DNA of 64,000 nucleotides, taken from assembly GCF_022965805.1 (NCBI RefSeq), contig NC_133105.1:28738277-28802276 (forward strand). Reading direction: 5' to 3'. Positions 22,231 through 33,790 of this stretch are shown in pieces. The DNA comes from Primulina eburnea (Eukaryota; Streptophyta; Magnoliopsida; Lamiales; Gesneriaceae). Positions within the stretch are counted from its first letter, which is position 1; each line of letters starts with the position of its first letter. A program made the position numbers and the translations under genes. The notes below the pieces were generated by a model. That model worked only from the letters and a program-made list of their open reading frames with translations. It made no database searches and had not been told where the DNA came from.

Positions 22231-23120
22231 TCCTCCAGGGACAGACTTTGGCTCTATCGCCAATACATTATCCTGTAACATCGTGCAATGTGCCCGTGGC
22301 GATCCCACCACTAACAGACACTTCTGTTACAAGATTACTCGACTAATACCTGCTGTCTATATATCAAGAAAACAAGTACTTTAATACCTGCTATCTATAT
22401 ATCAAGAGAACAAGTATATCAATCAATACATGCAAATATCAATACAATAAAATAAAGTATGTGATTTAGGGAAACTCAAGTCCAAGCTGACTCAAGTCGA
22501 TCTCCCAATACCACATTGACTTATACCTTCCGTTTGTAGTCGCGGTCTGAAGCAATCTCAGTTCTGAACTAAAGACTGTCTTTGTAAATCTGAACTGACA
22601 TACCGGGAATACTAATATCAATATTTCATTCTCAATTCAATACTGAATCTGGTTAATCTGGATTTAATTCAAAATCAACGGTATAACGGTACAATCTCAA
22701 TATCTCCGTCAATACAACATCACCAGATAACAGTTACAATCCATAACCAATATCCAATATAATCTATAATCCATTTACAATTCAAATCTGTTCGGTATAA
22801 ATCAATATACCCTAAAAATTAATAACAATTCCATAATTAGTCTGTTTCTCAATCTGACTTCGATTCTACAATGTCTAGTATGCCAAGAACGTCATATATG
22901 AATTCTATTCAATTCTGACAATATCATAATTTCGAAACATGTCAGAACGTAGTAAAAATTACGTCCAGTTGTAGCCTACGTTGCTAGGAACTCGGTACCA
23001 AAGTCGGATTCAAAATCAGACGGACGGATTTTGCACAAAAGGCGTAAGGATTTTCTATAACTTCACAGAGACTCTTCTCGACTCTTTTCACGGAAATAAT
23101 GAAGGAGGAACGAAGCTTGT

Positions 23121-23176
<56 letters not shown>

Positions 23177-23222
23177 GCATTCACGCATGTAAAGAAAATG
23201 GCCGATCCTACATGCAACACGT

Positions 23223-23455
23223 CTCGCGCATATGCGCGACCTTCTTCCGCGCATATGCGCGAGGCAATATAGCCTGGCGCGTGTGTACACGACATCTCGC
23301 GCATATGCGCGCACCACTTCCGCGCATATGCGCGAGGAATTCTTTACAACTCTCGGGTCGTCTCGCGCATATGCGCGGATACACGTCGCGCATATGCGCG
23401 AGGCTCTCTGGATGTTTCGCGCAAATGCGCCCGGCTGGTCGCGCATATGCGCGAG
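23223..23455 (-). repeat. CG-rich palindrome cassette in the G3 3' LTR (4 paired units)
   Basis: Eight copies of CGCGCATATGCGCG (one with AAATGCGCC) arranged as four pairs, each CTCGCGCATATGCGCG, 9 nt, CGCGCATATGCGCGAG or close to it. It sits next to the (TA)n tract, as in G1, but with entirely different arm sequence. Confidence 0.85.
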
Positions 23456-23584
23456 AGCTCTTCCTCGCACATACATATTTTGTACACGTTATCTCAAATC
23501 GTGTCCCGATTAATCCCCTTATAATCCTGTCAAATTATAATTCAATAATTACCGATTATTAGGATAAAATTTCCGGTCATTACA

Positions 23585-23622
23585 TTTCTCCCCCCCTAAG
23601 ATATGATTTCGTCCCCGAAATC
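23585..23622 (-). promoter_or_regulatory. G3 hairpin and polypurine tract
   Basis: Complement of 23605-23622 is GATTTCG-GGGA-CGAAATC; the polypurine tract (complement of 23585-23600) lies between it and the LTR. Confidence 0.75.
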
Positions 23623-23681
23623 ACAGGCAATCCATCATGTCCATAAGAAGGTATGTAATTAAAGTCGAATACAAATTTACA

Positions 23682-25520
23682 TCAGTGAAATAATGCTGGG
23701 AATTCTTGTCTCATATCTGATTCAGTCTCCCAAGTGGCTTCTTCAACACCATGACGAGTCCATTGTACCTTCACCAACGGAATCATCTTTGTTTTGAGTT
23801 GTTTTTCTTTACGATCGATAATCCGTATCGGCTTCTCGACATAACTCAATGTCTCATCCAGCTCGGTCTCGTCTGGTTGAATGACATGTGAATCATCAGG
23901 GAGATATTTCCGCAGCATCGATACATGAAAAACATCATGTATTCCAGATAATGAAGGCGGCAATGCTAGTCGATAGGCACGATCTCCTATCTTTTCAAGA
24001 ATCTCATAAGGACCAACATATCGTGGAGACAATTTCCCTTTCTTCCCAAATCGGACAACACCCCCAAAAGGCGAAATCTTCAGGAACACTCGGTCTCCGG
24101 CCTCAAATACCAACAGTCATCGTTGAAGGTTGGCATATTTGGTTTGTCTGTCCTGAGCTGCCTTCATTTTCTTCTGAATCAATTTCACTTTTTCCGTCAT
24201 ATCTCTGATCATATCAGGTCCAGTCTCAGGAACTTTAGAGATATCATCCCAATATAACGGGGATCGACACATCTTTCCGTACAACGCTTCAAAGGGTGCC
24301 ATTTCAATACTCGTTTGGTAGCTATTTTTGTACGAAAATTCACAGAGAGGCAATGCATCTTGCCAGTTAGTGCTAAAATCCAGCACTACAGCTCTCAGCA
24401 AATCTTCTAACATCTGGATCGTACGTTCTGACTGTCTGTCAGTTTGTGGATGATATGCGGTACTCAGATGTAACTTAGTACCGAGAGCTTGCTGTAAACT
24501 CTGCTAGAAGTGTGAAGTAAACCGAGGATCCCGGTCTGAAACAATCGACTTCGGCACTCCATGCAGTCTCACCACTTCCTTAACATAGATATCGGCCATC
24601 TGATCATATCTATAAGTCATCTTGTATGGAATAAAGCATGCTGATTTGGTCCATCGATCAATCACGACCCAAATCGCATCGTAACCTCGGGAGGATCTCG
24701 GTAACTGTGTCACAAAATCCATGGAAATGTGATCCCATTTCCATTCAGGAATGGTCAAACTCTGTAGCAGTCCTCCAGGTTTCTTCCTTTCATCTTTCAC
24801 CTGTTGGCAATTCAGACACTTGGTTACAAATTTGGTAACATTTGATTTCATTTGTTTCCACCAGTACTGTGTCTTCAAATCATTGTATATTTTCCTGCCA
24901 CCAGGATGAATGCTAAAACGACTGTTGTGCGTTTCTGACAGTATTCGTTGTCTTAAATCCGAAACATTCGGCACAACAAGGAGATTATTCACATACAAAA
25001 TACCATTTTGCACCTGATATTCCGTTCGATGTCCAGTTTTAACCATAGCAATTGACTTCAGTATATTCTGATCACCTTTCTGAGCTGCTTTAATTCTCAA
25101 AATCAGCTCTGGTTCAGCTTGAATGGTATATAATCTCATAGGTCTCTGATCGGTCTCAAATACTAATCCAGACAAACAGCAGTCTTCAATCAAATTCGAA
25201 ACACCAATAGTCGATAAGGATAAAGAACATACCTTTCTACTTAGTGCATCAGCTGCTGCATTAGATTTCCCCGGATAGTATTTGATTTCACAATCAAAAT
25301 CTTTCAATAAATCCAGCCATCTCCGCTGTCTCATATTCAACTCTGACTGTGAAAACAGATATTTCAAGCTTTTGTGGTCATAATAGATTTCGAATTTCTC
25401 ACCGTACAAATAATGTCGCCATATCTTCAAAGCAAATACTATGGCTGCCAACTCAAGATCATGAATTGGATAACGGGATTCATGGGGTTTCAATTGTCTC
25501 GAGGCATAAGCAATCACATG
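23682..25520 (-). pseudogene. G3 pol: RNase H, integrase and chromodomain
   Basis: From right to left: RNase H ([19 protein letters not shown]), zinc region ([36 protein letters not shown]), core ([11 protein letters not shown]), C-terminal domain (VFEAGDRVFLKISPFGGV) and chromodomain (VQWTRHGVEEATWETE). Nonsense codons: TAG at 24503-24501 for the Trp after HF, and TGA at 24116-24114 for Arg. G4 cuts the frame at 25520; the RNase H start is at 40269. Confidence 0.9.
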
Positions 25521-27087
25521 TGTGACACCTCTGACCTCTTTAAATAAAATACACAGCGAAAATTAAAATTTTCTTTAAAATATGGAAGGAGTTTCAAAAT
25601 ACATTTCTTTAAACATCTTTACAAAATAACAATACATGATCATTTGAATGACATAACAAAATACAAAACATCATTCCTATGATCATGCCAAAATCTTCCT
25701 TCCAACGGTGTATGCATATGACCCCCTGTCCACAGTCAACGTCCCGGGCCTCCACTCTGATCTGCATCACATGAAATAACTGAAATGAGAATAAATCTCA
25801 GCAAGTGGAACTCTTACATAGCATTGAACAATATACTCTGTAAAACATAGCTTTGAAATCATAAATACCATCAACTCTGAATCATAAACTCTGAACATGA
25901 ATATCATAGCAATAGTATATAAATGAGATGGTATTTCTCTTTACTCTGGGGATTGATATCAATAGTATCTCTGCTCTGGGGTGCTCGTATCCCTATTGAT
26001 ATAAACCGATAACTCTGAGGGATATAAGCCTGTGGTTGTTGATCAACTAATTGCATGCAATCTCTGACTATGTATTTGTCAATCCGAAAACATTTAAACT
26101 CTCTCTTGGCATTAAAAACACTTTGAAACTCTATCTTTACTCTTGTATTCCCTTTATACAATAGTTGAGACATCAATTGTCTCCAATAAACATAGCAATG
26201 GAATCAATACATAACAATGAATCAATTGAAGAGAATATCATATTAAAACCTTTAAAACACAATACATATAACATCATGTGAGCAAAAGGGATGAATTTCC
26301 ACTTACAAACCAATAGAACACCTCAATCAAAGCTCTTGAACACCACCTACAACAATAATCCATAAATAACACCAACATCAACTCTATATCCAAGAATCCA
26401 AGCTAAATAATCCATAAATCCACAAGAACAACAAACCCAAGTCAACTCTTAACTCAAAACCTTAAAATAATCGCACCAAAAGCTTACCTTAGCTTCCTAG
26501 CACCAAGGAGAACCACGATCTCAAGTCGAATCGCCTACTAGAAGCTTAAATCGAAGATAGGAAGCAAAGAAAATGGAATAAAACCCTAGGAAATGGAGAG
26601 AAAATCGAAATGAAAGAGGAAGGAAATGGGAAAGTATGGCCAACCACTCCCAAAAAAGTAACTTAAAAACTCGGCCATACCTAGACCGCGGTGCGCTGCC
26701 ACAAGCACCGCGGGTGCGCCTCGCCTTCGACCAAACCATCATTTCCTGAAACACCATCACCGCGGGTGCGGCGCTACAAACACCGCGGGTGCGGTCTCTA
26801 CCGCGGGTGCGGTGATGCCACGGCCCTCCAACAACAAAATCATGAATAGTACACCGCGGGGGCACTCCTACTAGAGCGCGGGTGCACTCTGGTCACGGCA
26901 ATGATCAATACTCAACCAACTAAAATCGATCCGAAACTCTGAAACGAACAACCAGCAACAACTAACACCTCAAGAACATAATAACCAATAATACTATGGC
27001 CCAAAACACAACTCTAAACATCTAATCACATAACCCAAATAACATACAAAACTTAAACCGTACCGTACACCGGGCTCGGCTATTACA
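25521..27087 (-). repeat. G4 3' LTR
   Basis: 1567 bp. Its palindromic repeat block (26685-26888) has one CCGCGGGTGCGG unit fewer than the other LTR. Confidence 0.92.
26685..26888 (-). repeat. CCGCGGGTGCGG repeats in the G4 3' LTR
   Basis: Direct copies of CCGCGGGTGCG(G/C), each with a CCGCGG palindrome core, mostly in pairs about 11 nt apart, then decayed copies (CCGCGGGGGCAC, GCGCGGGTGCAC). Confidence 0.8.
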
Positions 27088-27123
27088 ATCTCCCCTCCTT
27101 AGAGGAATTTCGTCCGCGAAATT
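27088..27123 (-). promoter_or_regulatory. G4 hairpin and polypurine tract
   Basis: Complement of 27106-27123 is AATTTCG-CGGA-CGAAATT; the purine tract (complement of 27088-27103) touches the LTR. The pol stop is at 27130-27128, five bases upstream of the hairpin. Confidence 0.75.
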
Positions 27124-27127
27124 GACG

Positions 27128-28762
27128 TCACTGCACGAACAACTCAGGATACTTCTCTCTAATCTCATCCTCTGGTTCCCACGTAGCCTCTTCGATCAAA
27201 TGATTCCTCCAAAGGACTTTAACAATGCCGATCTCTTTGTTCCTCAAAGCTCTAACTCTGCGATCCAGAATCTGAATCGGAATCTCTTGGTACGTCAAAT
27301 TCGGCGTCAAGTCCAATGGCTCGTGGTGAAGAACATGGGAAGGATTCGCAATATACTTCCTGAGCATCGATACATGAAACACATTGTGAACTCTGTCAAG
27401 ATCTGGCGGTAGGGCTAATCTGTAGGCTCGATCACCAACTCTGTCCAATATCTCAAATGGACCAATAAACCTCGGGCTCAACTTACCCTTCTTGCCAAAC
27501 CTCGTCACACCCTTGAGAGGTGCTATCTTCAGAAACACGTGATCGCCAACATCAAACTGCAACGGCCTACGACGAACATCTGCATAGCTCTTCTGTCTCG
27601 ACTGCGCTGTCTTCATCCTCTCTCGGATCACAGCAACAACATCAGCAGTCTGTTGGACCAACTCTGGTCCTAACATCTTCCTCTCGCCAATCTCATCCCA
27701 ATACAAGGGTGATCTGCACTTCCTACCATAAAGTGCTTCATACGGTGCCATGCCAATCGTCGCCTGGTAACTGTTATTGTACGTGAACTCAACCAAAGGC
27801 AACTTAGAATCCCAGCTACCTGGATAATCAATAGTACAAGCTCTGAGCATATCCTCTAGAATCTGAATGACTCTCTCTGACTGACCATCGCTCTGAGGGT
27901 GATAAGCTGTACTAAACGCTAACCGCGAACCCATAGCTCTGTGCAAACTCTTCCAAAACTCTGAAGTAAACCTGGGGTCACGATCAGACACGATCGACAC
28001 TGGAACACCATGAAGTCTAACAATCTCTGCTATGTAATCCTCGGCATACTGGTTCATGGAATACGTCGTCTTGACTGGGAGAAAATGCGCTGACTTGGTC
28101 AATCGATCAACGATAACCCAAATGGAGTTAAATCCTTTCTGCACTCTGGGAAGACCAGTCACGAAATCCATCGTAATATGCTCCCACTTCCACTGAGGAA
28201 TCGGCAATGATAACAATGTCCCAGAAGGTTTCTGGTGCTCAATCTTCACCTGCTGACAAGTAAGGCACTGAGAAATGAACATGGCAACATCTTTCTTCAT
28301 ACCTGGCCACCAGTAGAGTCTACGAAGATCCTGATACATCTTGGTACTGCCTGGATGAATCGAATATGGCGCAGTATGAGTCTCTGCCAGAATATCTTGC
28401 CGAATATCATCGCCAATAGGAACACAGATACGGCCTCTGAAAGTCACCAAACCATCACCATTCAACGCAAACTCTGAGTTACCTCTCTCCTCTGCTCTAG
28501 CTCTCAACTCTGTCAACTGAACATCGTCAGTCTGCTCTCTACGGATCCTGTCCGTCAATGTAGCCCGAATAACCAACGCTGAAAGGCGAGCAATGGTCCC
28601 CGGAACTACCAAAGCAATCTCCTCTCTCTGCAAATCCATCAACAACGGCTTCTAAATCAAAGAACTCAAGGAAGAACTCGACTTACGGCTCAAAGCATCA
28701 GCCACAACGTTCGCCTTCCCTGGGTGGTAATTGATAGTCACATCATAATCTTTGACAAGCTC
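27128..28762 (-). pseudogene. G4 pol: RNase H tail, integrase, chromodomain
   Basis: One long open frame from 28645 covers the zinc region (HPGSTKMYQDLRRLYWWPGM, CLTCQQVKIEHQKP), catalytic core ([48 protein letters not shown]), C-terminal domain (FDVGDHVFLKIAPLKGVTR) and chromodomain (VLWRNHLIEEATWEPEDEI). Upstream, TAG near 28652 and TGA at 28765-28763 (for the conserved Trp of RRWL) break the link with RNase H. About 505 residues are continuous, so the integrase itself looks intact. Confidence 0.9.
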
Positions 28763-30164
28763 TAATCACCTCCTCAGCCGCATGTTGAGCTCTTTCTGGG
28801 AAAACAGATACTTCAAACTCTTGTGGTCCGTGAAGATCTCACACTTTTCGCCATACAAATAATGTCTCCAGATTTTCAGGGCGAAAACGACAGCTGCCAG
28901 CTCTAAATCATGCGTCGGATAATTCCTCTCGTAATCCTTCAACTGGCGAGAAGCATAGGCAATGACCTTACCTCGCTGCATCAGCACTGCACCAAGGTCT
29001 TTCTTCGACGCATCGGTATAGACAACAAAATCCTCTGAACCACTAGGCAATGCAAGAATAGGAGCTGTCGTCAATCTATCCTTCAACTCTTGAAATGCAC
29101 TCTGGCAATCAATGGACCACTCAAACTTCACAGTATTCCTCGTCAATTTGGACAATGGCAGGGCAATCTTGGAAAAATCTAAAATGAAACGACGATAATA
29201 CCCCGCCAAACCAAGGAAACTGCGTACCTCTGAGACAGTGGTAGGAATAGGCCACTTCTGAATCACCTCTATCTTCATCGGATCAACAGCTATACCATCC
29301 TTCGAAACGACATGGCCTAGAAAAGAAATCTGATCCAACCAAAACTCGCACTTCTTCAACTTGGCATACAGCCTCCTCTCTCTCAACAACTGAAGAACAA
29401 CTCTGAGATGCTCTGAATGAAGCTCTCTGGTCTTGGAATAGATCAGGATATCATCGATGAAGACAATGACGAAGCTATCCAAATAAGGCTTGAACACTCG
29501 GTTCATCAAGTCCATGAAAACTGAAGGGGCATTGGTCAGACCAAAAGACATCACGAGAAACTCATAGTGACCATACCTGGTCCTGAACGCCGTCTTAGGG
29601 ATATCGGACTCCCTAACCTTCAACTGATAGTAGCCAGACCGAAGATCAATCTTCGAAAAGACAGTGGCACCATGAAGTTGGTCAAATAGATCGTCAATCC
29701 GTGGCAACGGATACTTATTCTTGACAGTCACTTTGTTAAGCTCTCGGTAGTCGATACACAGCCGCAACGACCCATCTTTCTTCTTGACAAACAGAACCGG
29801 AGCTCCCCAAGGCGAAGAACTCGGACGAATGAAACCTTTGTCCAATAGATCCTGCAACTGCGACTTCAATTCTTTCATCTCAGTAGGGGCCATCCTATAC
29901 GGAGCCTTAGAAATAGGAACGGTACCTGGAGCTAAATCAATAACGAACTCAACATCTCTGTCCAGCGGCAAACCCGGAACATCATCCTCAAACACATCGG
30001 CAAACTCCCTCACAACATCAATATCATCAATATTCAACTTAACCATACCATCCACATCCACAATAGAAGCAAGAAACCCATCGCAACCTCTACATAGCAA
30101 TCTCTCAGCCTCAAGACATGAAATAAAAGGAAGGACCATCGAAGTACCTGCACTGGCGAGCATA
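28763..30164 (-). pseudogene. G4 pol: reverse transcriptase and RNase H
   Basis: Open frame with all RT blocks: [52 protein letters not shown], catalytic [14 protein letters not shown], then RNase H with [34 protein letters not shown] and [13 protein letters not shown]. The N-terminal side ([18 protein letters not shown]) is the linker from the protease. A1 cuts the frame at 30165; TGA ends it at 28763. Confidence 0.92.
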
Positions 30165-31583
30165 TGATAAGTGCAAGATTTGCACTTAATTTACATTTAA
30201 ATCCATTTTGAATTATGCTTGTTTCGAACAGAATTACGCATTTTTGGTTTGTTTATGTTGTCATTACAGGAATGGAGATAATAGTGGATACGCAACCAAT
30301 TGAACCGAGAAAACAGAACCGAGCCGCGAGTTTAGCTACTGCCAAGAACAGAAGTACGCGCGCAGCCGCGCATGAAAGCTAGAGGATTGACAGAACCTCG
30401 TGCGCGCCCGCGCGCCCAAGGCAGCAGCAGCAGACCCGAGAGACGCGCGCGCTAGCGCCACTTCACGCGCAACCGCGCGCGCACAGATGAAGCAAATGAC
30501 CAGAACCTCGCGCGCGCCCGCGCGAGATCATGCGCACCCGCGCGCACACATACACGGGCAGATGAGCAGCACGGCACGCGCAGCAGCGCCAGAACTCGTG
30601 CCACCGCGCGCACGCCGCGTCCAGAAACATATATAATGCGCGATCGCTAGGTCAGAAAGGGGAGGAGCCGCCGTGAGGAGAAAAGGCACCATCTTGGGAA
30701 GAAAAAGAAGGCAAGAGGAAAGTACTGAGAGGCGAAGACCGATTACAACTACGAATAACGACGGATCTGGGAACAGAGACGACGCGTTGGATTTGTTATC
30801 TTTTCTTTGTCTCTTTATTTTATTGCGTGTCGATGCCTAGAATTACAAATATGTCTTGGGTTCTCTTGGATTTCGTGATGAACTAAATTCCCATTCTAGA
30901 GAATGACGTAACTCTGTTGATACGATGATTTGACACCGTTGTTTATGTGATTGAATTCCGCTTTCGTTTAATTGTGTTTTCTGCGTTTACTGCACTGCAG
31001 TTTACTGGCCATAAATTGTTTGTTGTTTGATTAATCTTATAACTAGGGAGAGGAACTAGGATTATAGATCATATGAGACACATCGTTAAATGTTTATAGC
31101 GTTCGGAAGGCGTATAACTTTAGCGAGGCTTAGTAAGAACATTGTTACCATTTATCTATGAAACTTAGATTCTAATTAGGAATAATTGAATCGAAGTTGA
31201 TAGATACACTTTATTCGTCACTTGGGAAAGGGTGAATAAAACAATCTAAGTGTTCTTGGCCATTAATTGATTGAAATTCAGGAATATAAATTAAACTGTG
31301 AATAAATTATCATGGAAACTTTGTGAAATCATTTCTCTAGATATTTTCTCTCATTGATATTTCTCAATTCGGTGATCTAATTAATTCATTATTTTCAATT
31401 AATTCGTTTAAACAAACAAATCTGATTACTGATTTTTCTAGATAAAGTCTTGGCTATTTTAATTACAAGAATTGATATACATTTTTATACACACTCCTCG
31501 TGGGATCGATACTTGTAGTCAAAAGTACATTTTACTATAACTTGACATCGTGCGCTTGCGAGCAGTTAAGAAAACGCGCAACA
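30165..31583 (+). repeat. A1 5' LTR
   Basis: Holds a CG-rich cassette (about 30355-30625) followed directly by TATATAAT (30630-30637). Compared with the 3' LTR it lacks two blocks in the cassette (around 30370 and 30415). Confidence 0.92.
30355..30625 (+). repeat. CGCG-rich cassette in the A1 5' LTR
   Basis: Alternating CGCGCG runs, for example CTCGCGCGCGCCCGCGCGAG (about 30507-30526, a near-perfect palindrome) and GCGCACCCGCGCGCAC. Units are anchored by CAGAAC. The 3' copy is at 35870-36180 and is longer. Confidence 0.75.
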
Positions 31584-31589
31584 AGTTTT

Positions 31590-31607
31590 TGGCGCCGTTG
31601 CCGGGGA
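31590..31607 (+). other. A1 primer-binding site (Asp tRNA)
   Basis: TGGCGCCGTTGCCGGGGA, 6 nt after the LTR, matches the 3' end complement of plant tRNA-Asp, the primer used by Athila-type elements. Confidence 0.85.
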
Positions 31608-31717
31608 GTGTCAAATTTGAATTTATATCAATATTGTTACCAATTAGTATAGATTTTAATTTAGAACTTTTATTTTATTTCATTTTTGACTTATTCACTT
31701 TCTCTGTTTGACAGTGC

Positions 31718-33790
31718 ATGCTAAGATCGCACAGCCCTGATTTGCTTATTTTTGATCCTGAGATCGAACGAACTGCGAGAAGATTGAGAAAAGCGAGAAG
31801 GGAAGAAATCAAAGCGATGGCTGATAACAGAGAAAACGACCGGCAGATGCCGCCTGAGGCTATACCAATCAGAGATCACTTCCGACCAGTGATCAACACG
31901 CATTATTCTGGCATTGCTCGAGGAACCATCAACGCCAACAATTTCGAGCTTAAGCCTGCATTGATAAACATGGTTCAACAGAACCAATTTGGGGGAGCCA
32001 CTACTGCAGATCCTCATCTACATCTCAGAACATTCTTGGAGATTACGGATACGGTAAAAATAAATGGTTTTTCTGATGATATTATTCGACTGCACTTGTT
32101 TCCTTTTTCTCTTAGGGATCAAGCAAGAGGATGGCTCCAATCACTGCCGTTAGGGAGCATCACGACATGGCAAGAGCTGGCGACGAAGTTCCTTTCTAAA
32201 TATTTTCCACCTGCGAAGTCTGCATAATTAAAGATTGAGATCAGCACTTTTAGACAGACTGACTTCGAGCAATTGTATGAAGCTTGGGAAAGGTATAAGG
32301 AGTTATTGAGGAGGTGCCCAAATCATGGTTTTGAAGACTGGGTACAAATCGAGCTTTTCTATAATGGATTGAATGGTCAGACGCGTAAAACTGTGGATGC
32401 AGCGGCAGATGGCACGATCTTTGCCAAGTCTCCTGCTCAATCCTATGACTTACTTGAGCAGATGACTATTAATAGCTACCAATGGCCGTCTGAGAGGTCA
32501 GGATTACAGAGGACAGCTGGAGTTTATGCTGTGGATCCTATCACATCACTCACTGCGCAAGTCTCAGCGTTGACTACACAGATAGCAACCATGTATAAAG
32601 TGAGTACATCAAACACTGAGGGACCACCGCTTGTTGTTGAAGAACCACAATTTCTTGAAGAAGTCCAATACATCAACAACAAAAACTTGGGAGGCTATGG
32701 AGGATATCGAGGTAACCCTCTCCCTAACACTTATCATCCTGATTTGAGGAACCATGAGAATTTTTCATATGCAAACAATAAGAATGTGTTGAATCCTCCA
32801 CCGGGGTTCAATACATCAAATGGGGAAGGGAAGCCGTCATTTGAGGATTTAGTTGGGACATTCGTTTCTGAATCTGGCAAGAGGATGGCTAGGACTGAGT
32901 CTAGACTTGACAACCTCGAGACACACATGACAAATATTGGAGCTTCGTTGAAAATCCTAGAGTCGCAAGTTTGGCAGATAACGAAGCAACTCACGTCTCA
33001 ACCGTCAGGCGCGGTACAAAAGACTGCAAATCCAAATCTGAGAGAGGTGAATGCCATTTTTATGCAGCATGAGGAGATTGGTGTGGTAGGCAGCGAAGAG
33101 AAAGAGGTTGAACTCACACATGTTCAGAATGAAAAGCCAACTCCAAGCAAAAGAACCCGAGGTAAGAAATCTGAGAGGTATGATTTAAATCAATGCATTG
33201 ATATTTCCTTACTTCCCTACCCTCAGAGATTTTTACAATTACAAGCTGAATTTAAAAAGAAAAAAAGTCTTGAAGATCTCAAGACCCTACATTCTAATAT
33301 TCAGTCTGCAGAGCAGGAAGATGTGGAATTTAATGGAGGAGATTATAAGGAGAAGCAAGGAAATCTCCCTCAGAAGCTACAAGACACCGGAGAATTTGTA
33401 GTACCATGTGAAATAGGGGGTAAATTGGTGGAAAATGCTATCTGTGATTCAGGAGCGAGCGTGAATATAATGCCAAGTTCTCTTTACGAGAGACTTGGAT
33501 TGAGCAGGATAAAGCCCACAGGACTAAGCTTGCAAATGGCAGATAAATCGGTCAGGACACCGCTGGGTGTTGTGGAAGATGTTGAACTTAAGATTGATAA
33601 AATAAGGCTTCTAGCAGATTTTGTGGTACTTGATATTGAGAACAGTCAGAACGTTCATGTCATTCTAGGACGACCATTATTGGCTGCTGTTGGAGCTATT
33701 ATTGACGTGAAACGAGGAAAGATGACCATGGAAGTTGAAGGTCAGCTGGTGGAAATAAAGGCATCCAAGATATCATATGATCCACCATGA
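31718..33790 (+). pseudogene. A1 gag-protease, one in-frame stop
   Basis: Starts MLRSHSPDLLIFDPEIERT. Gag core: NNFELKPALINMVQQNQFGG, HLHLRTFLEITDTVKINGF, RDQARGWLQSLPLGSITTW, then YEAWERYKELLRRCP and ELFYNGLNGQTRKTVDAA. The protease near the end has the active site NAICDSGASVNIMPSSLYE and HVILGRPLLAAVGAIID. A single TAA at 32225-32227 replaces what is Lys in relatives (AKSA*LK), an A-to-T change. Otherwise about 690 codons are open. The frame ends at TGA 33788-33790, where RT would normally follow. Confidence 0.88.

Larger units (their letters stand above)
21441..23584 (-). repeat. G3 3' LTR
   Basis: 2144 bp. It has a 51-bp tandem repeat (about 21970-22230), a (TA)n tract (23124-23175) and a palindrome cassette (23223-23455). 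It ends next to the polypurine tract at 23585. Confidence 0.92.

Noticed and set aside
21916..22311. 131-codon minus-strand frame with repeated GDRYxIGVDRI
   Set aside because: Product of the 51-bp minisatellite in an LTR; broken in the other LTR.
23223..23455. Regularly spaced CGCGCATATGCGCG repeats resembling a CRISPR array
   Set aside because: Repeats are themselves palindromic, spacers are 9 nt or irregular, they lie in an LTR and are duplicated in the other LTR; this is a plant genome.
30400..30636. Ala/Arg-rich frame, repeated at 35911-36195
   Set aside because: CGCG cassette of the A1 LTRs; indels between LTRs shift it.
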